From assembly GCA_016213775.1 (NCBI GenBank), contig JACQZR010000166.1, positions 1 through 57,092 on the forward strand: a stretch of 57,092 nt of DNA, written 5' to 3'. The translations under genes and the position numbers were made by a program. This DNA comes from Acidobacteriota bacterium. GTDB lineage: Bacteria; Acidobacteriota; Terriglobia; Bryobacterales; Bryobacteraceae. Position 1 is the first letter of the stretch. Each line of letters opens with the position of its first letter. Of the stretch, positions 45,845 through 56,552 are shown one piece after another. A model generated the notes under the pieces. The model did no database searches. It saw only the letters and a program-made list of their open reading frames with translations, and had not been told where the DNA came from.

Positions 45845-48800
45845 GTGTGGAATCAGACCCTCCGCTGGCTACCGCTGTTAGCGACGCTGCCAGTCTATCC
45901 CCAGACAGCGCAAAACTGGCGTTTTTGGGGAGCTTCTGACGGTTTAAGGGAATCCTTCAGCCGGTCGGTGAGTCGTGCGCCAAATGGGGATATCTGGGTG
46001 CGCCACGGCTCGGTAGCCGAAATGAGCGTCATCGGCGGGTTCGATGTGAAACTCATTCCGGACCCGCGGCGCGCCTAACTGGTCGACTTTCAGAGCGACG
46101 TCAAAGTGTGGCCCGACGGCCGCGGGGAGGCATGGACGGTTGAGAACGACGCCTTGATGCGATTGCACAAAGGCTCGTGGACCGTTGCCGCATTGCAGCG
46201 CGACGGACCTCGCATGCTTGGCGCCGTCCCGGCCGGAGTGGGCAGCGCTTACGTCTTGTTTGCCGCTGGCCTTAAGCGGTGGAACGCCGAGAGCGGGCGC
46301 TGGAGTTGGGTTCGCCAAGCCGGCGCCGGTGACATTGGAGAATTTCGTTCGATGGCGCCTGGCTTCGACGGCGACCTTCTCATCAGCGCACAGCACGGCG
46401 TCGCCCGCTTCTCCAGTCACTCGTGGATGGAAACGTCCAGCCGGGCGATCGGTGTTGAGGACCTTTGACCACCCGATTCCAGGCAGGGGGCTGGAAGCCT
46501 ACGCCAGCGGACGTGTTGCCGGCACCCACAAGCGGTGCCTTCTGCGATGGAGCGGTGGGCGCCTGCAGTCCATCTACTCTTCTTCTTCCAACCGTGTCCT
46601 CGGCTGGCGCGGGGCCAACGGTACGGAGTGGATTCTCGACGGCAACAAGATCCACTACACCAGCGGCGCCGGTCTGGAAAAGGCGGAACGGCGCGGCGCC
46701 TTTCCAGCCACCATCTATGGTGTGACACCACAGCCCGACGGCGGCTTCTGGTTGAGCACCATTGATGGCGTTGTGCAACACGTTCCCGGGGTCTGGCAAA
46801 CCCCCGCGGGCGCACGCGACATCGACGTCACCATTCATTCCATTACACAGCTACCCTCCGGCACCATGTGGTTCGCCGCCGGCGAGGAGTTGATCTCGCT
46901 GGATGGGGAACAGTGGAAGCGCTACACGCTTCCTGGCGGTTACAGGACCGATGTTCTGCAATCCGATTGCCTCTGCCCTCTGAACGATGGAAGGCTTGCG
47001 GTGAAGGGGTTCGTCGACGACGAGAATCGCATCCTTCTGCTCGATCCCGTCTCCGGCAGGTTCACCGAGAAAACCTATCCGGGGGGACGAACCATCCGAT
47101 TCCTGGCCTGCCGCAAGGACGGTACGACGTGGGTGCGCACGGCCCCAGTTTCCAGTTGGACACGTTCGACGGAGAGAACTTCGTCAAGCGCTACCGGCTC
47201 GATGGTGAATGGCACGGCGCCGATCTGAAGGCCTTCTATGAGCGCGACAACGGCGATTTGTGGATGGCTGGAAACACCGGCGGAGGATTCCTGCACAACG
47301 GTAAATTCACTCCACTCTCGGAGGCTCTCGGATTCACCGATCCGGGGGTGTTCTCCATATTGGAATACGAGCAGGGGAGGATTCTCGTGGGCGGCCGGGA
47401 CCGGCTTCACGTCTGGGACGGCAAACGGTTTCGACTGCTCTATTCCGGCCTGGACAGTATTCGCAGCATGATGCGTGCTTCCGACGGAACTGTGTGGATT
47501 GCTTCCTCTACTGGCGTTCACCGCTGGCGCAATGGCCAGTTGATCTCGCTTGGCGAAGAGGAAGGCCTCGCCGGGCACCGTGTGTTCCAGGATCGCACGG
47601 GACGCATCTGGGCCGGTATGAGCCGCGGATTGAGCCTCCACTATCCTGGCATTGACTCTGCGCCGCCGCGGACCGACTTGAGGGCCGCCAGAAACGCCAA
47701 CGAAGCTCCGTCCAGCGGGTTTATCCGGCTGCAGTTCGCCGGTCGGGATCTGTGGAAGCAGACTTCGCAGGAAAGACTCCTCTATTCCCATCGTCTCGAC
47801 CAGGGCGACTGGACCCCGTTCAGCCCGCAATCCTCGGTACTGTTGGAAGGGCTCGCCGCGGGGAAGCACCGGCTGCACGTTCGCGCCATGGACCGCGAGG
47901 GCAATGCCGAAGCGGAGGGCGATTCGCTTGAGTTCACAGTGGCGCAACGGTGGTATCGCAGTGGAGGGTTCCTCCTGGTTGCCGGAGGTGGAGTCATTTG
48001 CTTCTGCGCGCTGTTGCTGCTGGCTGCCAGCAATTACAGCGCCCGCGGTCGGCTGTGACTGAACTGAAGCAGGCGCGAAGGGCGGCGGAGGAGGCGAGCC
48101 ATCACAAGAGCCAGTTCCTGGCCAACATGAGCCATGAGATCCGGACTCCGATGACCGCCATTGTCGGGATGAGCCAGCTCGCCATGGAGACTCAGCCAGG
48201 CGCCGAGCAACGGGATTATCTGCGCACGGTCACGCAATCGGCGACCGGGCTGCTGAGCATCCTCAACGACATCCTCGACCTGTCGAAGGTGGAAGCGGGC
48301 AAACTGGATCTGGTGGAGACAGGCTTTGCGGTGGAGGAAGCCGTGCGGCAGGCGCTGGCCATCTTCACGATCCGTGCCCGCGAAAAACACCTCTCGCTGG
48401 ACTGCACGGTCGAACCCACAGTGCCACCCTTCGTACGGGGCGACGAGCAACGGCTGCGCCAGATACTCGTCAATCTGGCCGGCAATGCCCTGAAGTTCAC
48501 CTCCATCGGAGGAGTGAATCTGCGCGTAAAAGTGGAAGAGCCCGGGAAGGCAGCCGGACCGATGCTGGTGCGGTTCACGGTGGGTGACACGGGAATCGGA
48601 GTGCCGGCCGACAAGCAGAAGAGGATCTTTCAGCCGTTTGTCCAAGCTGACGGGTCGACCACGCGGCGTTTTGGGGGGACCGGTCTTGGCCTGGCGATTT
48701 CGGCGGAACTGGTCCGCCGTATGGGCGGCAGCATTCGGATTGAAAGCCCCTGGCTTGATCCTGCCTCAGCCAATCTCGTCAGCGGCACGGCGATTCACTT

Positions 48801-49275
48801 CACGGTCTTGTTGACGCCCGCCGAGGCCCCGGAAGTCCAAGGGCAACCGAGCGGCGGAGCCGCACTGGACCTGCCCGCCCGTGTGCTGCTGGCGGAGGAT
48901 AACGCAGTGAATCAGAAACTGTTCGTGCGCCTGTTAACCAAGCGCGGCCACACGGTGGATGTGGTGGGTGACGGTCTACAGGCGTGGCGCGCCTGGGAAA
49001 ACGGTTCCTATGCCCTGATCTTGATGGACGTGCAGATGCCGGAAATGGACGGATTTGAAGCCACCGCGCGCATCCGTCAGGGCGAACGCAAACGCGGCGG
49101 GCACGTTCCCATCGTCGCCCTCACAGCCAATGCACTCGACGGGGACCGTCAGCGCTGCATCGAGGCGGGCATGGACGATTACATCACCAAGCCGGCGAAC
49201 GTCGATGACCTGTATCGTGTTGTCTCCAAATGGGCCACTCCCGCTGCTGCACAGACGCCGGCAAATCAGGCCTGA
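45845..49275 (+). pseudogene. Broken hybrid sensor kinase (Reg_prop propeller, Y_Y_Y, HisKA, receiver)
   Basis: Pieces in three frames assemble into one protein of about 1,140 residues: a signal peptide from GTG 45845, a Reg_prop beta-propeller, a Y_Y_Y domain (LLYSHRLDQGDWTPF), a TM helix (FLLVAGGGVICFCALLLLAAS), HisKA, HATPase_c and a receiver. The damage is an in-frame TAA at 46076 (where a CAA Gln codon would fit), a frameshift near 46455-46470, another near 47140, and a third at about 48045-48058. Four lesions in one gene, with almost none elsewhere in the left 44 kb, suggest real decay, though local sequence error is not excluded. Confidence 0.82.
48055..49275 (+). CDS. Kinase-receiver half of the broken hybrid kinase, possibly translated alone
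   Basis: Downstream of the last frameshift an intact 406-residue frame can begin at GTG 48055, which forms a GTGA overlap with the stop of the preceding piece. It carries HisKA ([15 protein letters not shown]), HATPase_c ([20 protein letters not shown]) and a receiver with phospho-acceptor Asp in [13 protein letters not shown]. If translated it would be a soluble kinase cut from its sensor. Alternatively it is only the tail of the pseudogene. Confidence 0.45.
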   Translation: MTELKQARRAAEEASHHKSQFLANMSHEIRTPMTAIVGMSQLAMETQPGAEQRDYLRTVTQSATGLLSILNDILDLSKVEAGKLDLVETGFAVEEAVRQALAIFTIRAREKHLSLDCTVEPTVPPFVRGDEQRLRQILVNLAGNALKFTSIGGVNLRVKVEEPGKAAGPMLVRFTVGDTGIGVPADKQKRIFQPFVQADGSTTRRFGGTGLGLAISAELVRRMGGSIRIESPWLDPASANLVSGTAIHFTVLLTPAEAPEVQGQPSGGAALDLPARVLLAEDNAVNQKLFVRLLTKRGHTVDVVGDGLQAWRAWENGSYALILMDVQMPEMDGFEATARIRQGERKRGGHVPIVALTANALDGDRQRCIEAGMDDYITKPANVDDLYRVVSKWATPAAAQTPANQA

Positions 49276-49287
49276 TCCGCCGTACCG

Positions 49288-50484
49288 TCAGTTGATCCGT
49301 GTTGGCACGAGCCGGTCGCTGTCGCGGCAAGCCTTCGGGATCCGTTCGTTCTCCTGCATAAAGCCGCTGCCTTGCTCCGTGCCCCGGTATTCCAGAGACG
49401 GCGTGAAATGGTAGGTCAGGGTGGCCCCATAGTTGGCGAACATGTGCTCCATTACGTGCACCACAATCTCCTTCGCCGACACATCCACCCGGAACGCGTG
49501 GTTCATCACGGCGAGTTGCCGGTTCAGGCACGTTCGCGGGAACGTCCACCGGGCGATCGTTGCGGCTTGCCCCATTCCCACCAGTTGGTAGTCCGGGTTC
49601 TCCTCCACCACGGCTCCCGCCAGCCTTGTAGCATCCAACGCCAGCAGCGTTGCTTCCCGGGTCGCGTTACGGATTCCGCTCACCAGAAGCGTATTTCCCT
49701 GAGCCGCGATGGCGTTCAAGTGTCCACTATGCCAAGCAGCGGACCGCACTTGCCCCTTCGCATCCAGGAGGGCGAGCTGCGAGGGGTATTGCCCCCTGTG
49801 GTTGCTGGTAACGGCCACGTTCCGCTGGCCGCGCGCATCCGCGGCCTTGACCGTAAAGGCGCGCACGTCGAAAGGGGGAAGGAATTCGTGATCTTTGGTC
49901 CGCACGGGGGAAGTCACCTGATACGACCACAGCCGGTTTCCGCGGGCGGAATAGCACGCAAGAGACTGTTCCTCCTGCCGAATGGTTGGTGTGCGGCCCG
50001 AAACAAGAACTTCGGGAGAGCCGTCCCCGTCGAGGTCGGCAATTTCCACATGAGTGAGTACCGTGCCATCGGAGGACCATACTACCAATGGAGCGTCGAA
50101 TCCCAGCCTCCACAACTCGTTGCCCCGGCCATCCAGGATCAGCAACTGGGTGCTCTCGATGCGGTAGGATGCCGGCGATGCGTTGCGGGGCAGCAGCCAG
50201 CCAGCGGCGCCAGTCAAAGCTAGCGCGAGACCGGCCCACGCCCACCATGGAACTGTTCGTAGTACGGTAGCGGATGGCGACGGTTCCAACGGTGGCGCTG
50301 TCTTATCGCACGATCGCCATGATTCCAACTCCGAGATCAGCGCCCGCACTTGCCCGCGCGGTCCCGGCAACCGGTGGACAGGTAACCCGCGCTGCTGCTC
50401 CCACATTTGCGCGGTGCGAACCCCAACACCCAAATAACTCGCGATCTCTTTCCAGGAACTTAACTCACGATCCTCAACCATCAT
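49288..50484 (-). CDS. Membrane one-component regulator: HTH domain, TM helix, propeller-like C-terminus
   Basis: A 398-residue protein. Residues 1-55 are a MerR/excisionase-like helix-turn-helix (SSWKEIASYLGVGVRTAQMWEQQRGLPVHRLPG). After a linker comes one transmembrane helix (about 78-98, WWAWAGLALALTGAAGWLL), and the remaining 300 residues are predicted outside the membrane, with an FG-GAP-type loop (DLDGDGSPEVLVSG) and propeller-like strands. The layout is that of a ToxR/CadC-like direct membrane-bound regulator. It is divergent from the NHL gene, and three phased repeats lie in the shared spacer, so that gene is a likely target (inference). Confidence 0.8.
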   Translation of the reverse strand: MMVEDRELSSWKEIASYLGVGVRTAQMWEQQRGLPVHRLPGPRGQVRALISELESWRSCDKTAPPLEPSPSATVLRTVPWWAWAGLALALTGAAGWLLPRNASPASYRIESTQLLILDGRGNELWRLGFDAPLVVWSSDGTVLTHVEIADLDGDGSPEVLVSGRTPTIRQEEQSLACYSARGNRLWSYQVTSPVRTKDHEFLPPFDVRAFTVKAADARGQRNVAVTSNHRGQYPSQLALLDAKGQVRSAAWHSGHLNAIAAQGNTLLVSGIRNATREATLLALDATRLAGAVVEENPDYQLVGMGQAATIARWTFPRTCLNRQLAVMNHAFRVDVSAKEIVVHVMEHMFANYGATLTYHFTPSLEYRGTEQGSGFMQENERIPKACRDSDRLVPTRIN

Positions 50485-50537
50485 GTCGCTGAAGAAATTA
50501 TTGTAGCGGAAACGCGAGGAAGTGCAGTATCAACCAC

Positions 50538-50567
50538 TTGCGCTTCGCTGCGCTTCCTTGCGCTTGA
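50538..50567. promoter_or_regulatory. Three 10-bp-phased TGCGCTT direct repeats
   Basis: TGCGCTT occurs at 50539, 50549 and 50559, exactly one helical turn apart, in the 140-base spacer between the HTH-membrane regulator and the NHL-repeat gene. Three in-phase half sites on one face of the helix are typical of operator arrays. Confidence 0.5.
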
Positions 50568-50624
50568 TCGTGGCCACCTGCCGCCTCAAACTTGCTCTTC
50601 CAGGTCAACAAAGGAGGCCACCGG

Positions 50625-53585
50625 GTGTCATACATTTCGCGTTACGCTCTTCCGGCGCTAGCGCTCCTCGCCGTCATCCCATCCTTCGCACAGCCATTCA
50701 ACTACCGCATCACCACCCTCGCCGGATCCAACCCGATCGGCGATGGGGGGCCGGCGACGTCGGCATTTCTCTACTATCCGCAAGGTCTCGCGGTGGACTC
50801 CCAGGGCAACCTGTTCATCGCCGATACCGGAAACCACCGCATCCGGCGAGTCGCCACGGACGGCACCATCTCTACCTTTGCGGGCACTGGTACAGCGGGC
50901 TCCGCAGGTGACGGTGGCCCGGCCGACGGCGCCCAACTTGCCTCCCCACAGGCGCTCGCCATCGATCCTGATGGAACCGTCTATATCGCCGATTCCGGGA
51001 ACTCGCGCATCCGCAAGGTTTCCCCGGCGGGCACAATCACTACAATCACGGCTGGTTACTCCATCAACGGGCTCGTGACAGACGGCCGCGGAACGGTCTA
51101 CTTCTGCGACAGCACGAACCGCATTCGCAAAGTCGATGCGCGAGGCCAGGTCACCGTGATAGCCGGAACCGGCCAGTCGGTCTACAGTGGCGATGGCGGA
51201 CCGGCCACTCAAGCCGGACTTGCTTTCCCGCGCTCCCTTACCATCGACCCCAACGGCAACCTCTACTTCGCCGAAACTTCATCCGTTCGTGTACGCAAGA
51301 TCGACAACGCCGGCATCATCACTTCTGTCATTGGGCGAGACAACGCGCAGATCATCGACACCACCACCGGCTCCCCGTATTGTGTCACCTGGACGAGCAA
51401 TGGTCTCTACGTCGCCTACTACTCCTTCCTCTACCAAGTTCAGGGAAACGCAGTCACCCGAATCGCGACGGGCAACAGCTTCGACGACGGACCGATTTTC
51501 AACGCGACCTTCGATCTCATCTACGGCCTCGCCGCGGCCCCCGACGGAGCCATTTACGTGACCGATTACTGGAATTCCCGCGTCCGCCGGATCCGCTCGA
51601 GTGCGGTCGCCACCATCGCCGGACGCAGCCGCTACGGCGGGGACGGAGGCCCCGCCGCCAGCGCGCTGTTCTTTGAGCCGCGTAACGTTGTCTATGACGG
51701 GCTGGGGAATCTGTTTGTCACCGACAACCGCAATTCGCGCGTTCGCAAAATCACCCCCGACGGTGTTATTACCACCGTGGCCGGGACTGGCATTCGGGGA
51801 GCCTCCGGCGCCACCAACAGCGATCCTCTTCGCGTAAACCTCTACTTCCCTCATTCCATGGCATTCGACTCGGACGGCAATCTCCTCTTCTCTGACTTGG
51901 CGCGTGTTCTCGCGCTCACACCTTCGGGGGCACTGCGCAATTTCGCAGGCAGAGGCAGCTCAGGTTTCGGGGGAGATGGAGCGGCGGCCAACGCCGCTAC
52001 CGTGCGAGACATCATGGGCATGGCCGCCGACGCAAAAGGCAACGTCTACCTCGCCGATGCCTACAACTACCGCATCCGCCAAGTCGACGCATCCGGTATC
52101 GTGCGCACAGTTGCCGGGAACGGGACCAACGGCTTCGCTGGCGACGGCGGCCCTGCCACTCAGGCGCGGCTCGCCAGTCCACAAGGCGTTGCCGTTGCCC
52201 CGAACGGCGAACTCTACATCGCCGATACCTTCAACCGCCGCATCCGCAAAGTTGGCGCAAACGGCATCATCACCACCGTGGCGGGAACCGGTGTCTACCG
52301 CCGCGGGGATGACGGCGTTCCCGCCGCTTCGGCAACGCTCATGAATCCCATCGCACTCGCCTTCGACCCCGCCGGCAACCTCTTCATCGTCGAGAACGGC
52401 GGCAATTCCGTGTCCGTCATCAGCAAGGGCGTTTTCTACCGTGTCGCCGGCAATGGTCTGGCGGACTTCGCGGGAGACGATGGGCTGGCAAGTGCGGCCT
52501 CGCTGGCCAATCCATCCGGAATCGCCATCGACTCCAAGGGCAACATCGTAATCGTCGATACCGGCAACGGGCGCATCCGCATGCTCACTTCCATCCTGCC
52601 GTCGCGATTGCTTGCGGTGAGCGGGGACAAACAATCGGGCAAACCGGCCGCGCGGCTCGCCTCGCCTTTGGTGGTTAGGGTAACCAGTAGCGACGGCCTC
52701 GGCCTCGCCAATATCCCGGTGACATTCGTGGTTGCCTCCGGCACGGCCACCCTATCCCGCAATGTCGTTTCCACTGATGGCAGCGGAGGCGCGTCCGTTG
52801 TGGCGACCCTGGGCTCTACCCCGGGACCGGTTGTGGTTCGCGCAACCGTGCAGGATCTTGCCCCGGTCTCTTTTGAACTCACCATCGAAGGCCAATCGAC
52901 GCCCCAGACGATGCGGATCACCGAGGTGCGAAGCGCCGGTCCCTCCAACGCCCTGGTGGAAGGACTTGCCGAAAACATGTGGATCGACGTTTACGCCGAT
53001 AACCTCCCGCAGATCGGCCGTGTGGTCGTACTGCCTGACGGTGATCCTTTCCCCAAACAACTCTCCGGACTGTGCCTCGAAGTAGGTGGGACCTTCGCAC
53101 TGATTCGCGCCGTGGACAGCCGTAAAGTGACGGCCGTCGTCCCGGCTCTCGCTGGTACGTCCACACAGGTGCGGATCTTTTCCTCCTGCGGCCAGACGGC
53201 CCAGCGATCCACTGAGCCGGTGGTTTATCCCGTGCAGGCGGCCTCTCCCGAGTTACTCGCTGCCGGCGAACCCGGTGAGGAATACGCGGTGGCGCTCCGT
53301 ACTCCGGAAGCCGACGCGAAGCCAGGCGCATCCGTTCAGATCCTCGCCATCGGGTTAGGGACCGCCGATTCCGCCGGTTCCCCGACAGCATCCGTCTCGG
53401 TTCGCCTGGGCGAGATCGAACTCTCCAGCGATAGCGTAAAGCCGGCGTTGGACCCTATTAACCCGGGTTTGTTCGTTGTCACGCTCACGCTCCCGGCAGA
53501 TCTGCCGCCGGGGAAATACCCTGTCGAGATTCAGGCTGCGAGTTACAAATCGCGAACGGGGGCACAACTCACTGTCGTGGAGTAA
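50625..53585 (+). CDS. Secreted NHL-repeat protein with Big-like and TIGR03437 C-terminal domains
   Basis: A 986-residue exported protein. GTG 50625 is set by AAAGGAGG seven bases upstream and gives a signal peptide (YALPALALLAVIPSFAQ). About eleven NHL repeats follow to residue 660, with the recurring pattern GDGGPA...PQGLAVD..GNLFIADTGN.RIRKV. A Big_1-like bacterial Ig domain (about 665-765, VPVTFVVASGTATLS-type strand) and the Solibacter-type TIGR03437 domain (about 780-986) end the protein. It is probably a surface or extracellular carbohydrate- or protein-binding propeller. It is divergent from the HTH-membrane regulator. Confidence 0.9.
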   Translation: MSYISRYALPALALLAVIPSFAQPFNYRITTLAGSNPIGDGGPATSAFLYYPQGLAVDSQGNLFIADTGNHRIRRVATDGTISTFAGTGTAGSAGDGGPADGAQLASPQALAIDPDGTVYIADSGNSRIRKVSPAGTITTITAGYSINGLVTDGRGTVYFCDSTNRIRKVDARGQVTVIAGTGQSVYSGDGGPATQAGLAFPRSLTIDPNGNLYFAETSSVRVRKIDNAGIITSVIGRDNAQIIDTTTGSPYCVTWTSNGLYVAYYSFLYQVQGNAVTRIATGNSFDDGPIFNATFDLIYGLAAAPDGAIYVTDYWNSRVRRIRSSAVATIAGRSRYGGDGGPAASALFFEPRNVVYDGLGNLFVTDNRNSRVRKITPDGVITTVAGTGIRGASGATNSDPLRVNLYFPHSMAFDSDGNLLFSDLARVLALTPSGALRNFAGRGSSGFGGDGAAANAATVRDIMGMAADAKGNVYLADAYNYRIRQVDASGIVRTVAGNGTNGFAGDGGPATQARLASPQGVAVAPNGELYIADTFNRRIRKVGANGIITTVAGTGVYRRGDDGVPAASATLMNPIALAFDPAGNLFIVENGGNSVSVISKGVFYRVAGNGLADFAGDDGLASAASLANPSGIAIDSKGNIVIVDTGNGRIRMLTSILPSRLLAVSGDKQSGKPAARLASPLVVRVTSSDGLGLANIPVTFVVASGTATLSRNVVSTDGSGGASVVATLGSTPGPVVVRATVQDLAPVSFELTIEGQSTPQTMRITEVRSAGPSNALVEGLAENMWIDVYADNLPQIGRVVVLPDGDPFPKQLSGLCLEVGGTFALIRAVDSRKVTAVVPALAGTSTQVRIFSSCGQTAQRSTEPVVYPVQAASPELLAAGEPGEEYAVALRTPEADAKPGASVQILAIGLGTADSAGSPTASVSVRLGEIELSSDSVKPALDPINPGLFVVTLTLPADLPPGKYPVEIQAASYKSRTGAQLTVVE

Positions 53586-53670
53586 CATCACCTCGCTAAA
53601 GGAAATGAATTATACCAAACGTGATTGGTTCTAATCATCTGCCAATTTCTAACTGGTTGGAGAGTTGCTC

Positions 53671-56458
53671 GTGTCGAAAATCAAATGTGTGTTACTGGCG
53701 TTGATCACGTGTTCCCCCGTCCCGGCGCAGACGTTCACCGCGGTTGCGGGCCTGCGTTTTGTGCCAATGTCTCCTTGTCGAGTGATGGAGACCAGACCAG
53801 AGTATAACTTTGAAGGGCGAAGAGGCGGCTTTGGCCCTCCTTACTTGAATAGTGGGGAGATACGCACGCTGAATCTGCGCGAGTCTACGGTTTGTCCGAT
53901 CGCGTCCTGCGGCGAAAGTTTATGTTCTCAACGTAACACTGCTTCCGCGCGGACCGGTCGATTATGTCACTCTGTGGCCTTCAGGAGATGCAAAACCGAA
54001 CTTCTGGAGCATCCGCTCGCCTGATGGGCAGATCGTCGCAAACTCTTCCCTCGTCGAGTCCACAGGCGGAGCGGTTAGTATCTATGCATCGAGCAATACA
54101 GATCTTCTACTGGACATCAGTGGTTATTTCGCCGACGTTTCGCCCGGCGGAACAAATCTAGCTTACTATCCGGTAACGCCCTGCCGTGCCATCGATACTC
54201 GTATCGCTTACCGCGCGCAGGGCGGCGCCTTTGGTCCCCCAACGATGAACGCACGCGAAGCACGGCGCTTTCGAATTCCATCCAGCACCGATTGCACAAT
54301 CCCGAACGCGGCGGCGGCTTACAGCGTGACGCTGACCGCCGTGCCTCCGCAGCCGCTCGCTTTCATGACGCTCTGGCCCGCGGGAGGTTCGCAGCCAAAC
54401 ATATCCTCCATCAACTCATTCAGCGGCCGGGTTCTCGCAAACAACGTTATTGTTCCAGCCAGCGCCGACGGAAGCATCGACGTTTATGCATACGACAGGA
54501 CGGATTTTCTGGTTGATATCAACGGCTACTTCGCCCCCGATAACGGAGCGGGGCTCTACTACTTCCCGGTGAAGCAGTGCAGAGTGAGCGATTCGTCCGT
54601 TAGTGGTTCTGTTTACGCGGACGACACAGCGCGCACGATTAGCGTCCCCGCTACGGGAAATTGCGCGGGAATTCCTATCACCGCCAAAGGCTATTCGGTG
54701 AACGTGACGGCTGTTCCCAATGGAGGCTCCGTGCCGTTCATCACTGCCTATCCCACCGGGCAAGCGCGGCCAAATGCGTCGATTTTGAATGCTTTTGAGG
54801 GACAAATTGTGGCCAACTCCGCAATTGTCCCTGCCGGAGCGAACGGAGCAATCGATGTTTACGCTTTTCGGCGGACCAACGTGACAGTGGATCTCAGCGG
54901 GTACTTCTCAGGGATTTCGGCAATCAATGAAAGTGCTGTCTTTGGAACGGACGGGGGGACAACCACATATCATCCTTCGGAGGAAATCTCGCAAGGCACG
55001 ACGGTCAGTATTCCTGCCGGAGCCCTCCTCCAAAGTGCTTCGATTTCGGTATCATTTGCAACAGGCACTCTCCCCCCAGGGATCGCACCGGCGGCGCCAA
55101 TCCTCGATTTCCAGCCGACCGGGCTTACCTTTGTGAAGCCTATCAACGTTACGCTATGTTACAGCGATGTCGATACCGATGGATACATAGATGGTACATC
55201 CGTGCCCGAGACAGAACTGCGCGCCATAACGTCGTCCGACGGTTCGAATTGGACCCCGCTAAGTATCGTGAGACGCGATACGGCAAGAAACTGTCTCGTG
55301 GTGGAAACAAATCACTTTAGCTTGATGGCACTGGGTATTTCAACTTCAACGAGCTTCGACGCTAGTTTGCCGACCAAAACGAACGCCAACGGCTGGGAGG
55401 AGGACAGCATTTACAACCCCGCAGCATCCCCTGTTTGTCCCGTTGGGCTATCAAGCGTTTGTAGCAGCCGACAAATACAACTGAGCTATCCGTTCGCAAG
55501 CGCCGCGGGTGGAACTGCGACGCAATTGCGTGTTCGGGCTAATAGTCAGGACCGGATTAAAATGCGAAAAAGAGTTCCGAGCGGCAACGGAAGTTTTCGG
55601 TGGCATGTGTTCGTGCCCGCCTTTAAACCCGGAGATGGCGTTGGAGTCGCTGCTTTTCTGTACGCCGACGATCATCATGAGCTGGACTTTGAAATAGGGT
55701 ACGGCAGCACGGCAATTCGGAAGGACCTGAGAAATACGTCTCCAAATCAGGGAGTCATCTTCCTTACGAGTCAAGATAATAATGCGATCAGTTGTGCGCC
55801 CCAGGAGAAGAAACAAGGATGCCGCGCAACCACCAGCTTACCGATTACGCTCGGCGCGTGGCATACGTTTCAACTGAATGTCCAAGAGGCTGGACCTGGA
55901 CGATCCGTCGCGACCTGGTTTGTTGACGATGTTCAAAAATTCAGTTCGGTGCTGAAGTATTGGGTTTCGGAGTTCTCGTGGTATATCCAGTGTTCCCTGG
56001 AAGTGCTGACGGACTATGGCGACCACATTCCGTTTAATGAAACCGTTGCGTATTTCGACTCCGTCTCCGTCTCAACGGCCACGCCAAGCAATAGCAGTTC
56101 GCTGTCCGCTCCAAAGCTCCTCTCCCCGGCGAACGGATCAGTATTTAGTCTATATCCACGCACGACGGTACTTCGATGGGAACCTGTCGCTGGGGCGGCA
56201 CAGTATGCATTAGAAATTGACTACGGATGGGATAGCCCCGGATATTGCCAATCCTTGGGCGCTGCAACCATTCCCTGCTACTGCCAGCAAATTGGCTCAT
56301 GTGCCGGCGCAGGTGCCCCTCCACGGGTTGTGACCGCGCCACCATACACTTTCGACTTTGTCGGCGCACAACCTGGGCGCTGGCGAGTATGGGCTCTCGA
56401 CAGCCAAGGCAGAGCAGGCGAGAAGTCGGAGTGGTGGACATTCCGCTACACGATATGA
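53671..56458 (+). pseudogene. Frameshifted secreted repeat protein with a GH16-like domain
   Basis: A signal peptide from GTG 53671 (six bases after GGAGAG) leads into three repeats of about 125 residues (PCRVMETR / PCRAIDTR / QCRVSDSS blocks; LLLDISGYFAD, FLVDINGYFAP, VTVDLSGYFSG ends). The first repeat is broken by one extra base near 53900-53905; the second frame then runs intact to 56458 (its first usable ATG is 54245). After the repeats come a ZU5-like segment (GGTTTYHPSEEI, VSIPAGALL), a concanavalin-like domain with ELDFE (55679-55693) matching the GH16 ExDxE motif, and a fibronectin-like end. Sequence error is the alternative to real inactivation. Confidence 0.75.
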
Positions 56459-56492
56459 GTGTGGACGCACTTCGCCAGGAGTGGTTCCTCGG

Positions 56493-56552
56493 GCTAGCGC
56501 CACAAATCAGACCCTGGCCATCCTTGACATTGGCGGATATTTCGTCGAGGAC
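56493..56552 (+). repeat. Stray end of a secreted-protein repeat
   Basis: About 20 codons reading ASATNQTLAILDIGGYFVED match the end of the repeats in the upstream gene (ASSNTDLLLDISGYFADV). The fragment lies 34 bases after that gene's stop, in another frame, and runs directly into the transposase remnant. Confidence 0.5.
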
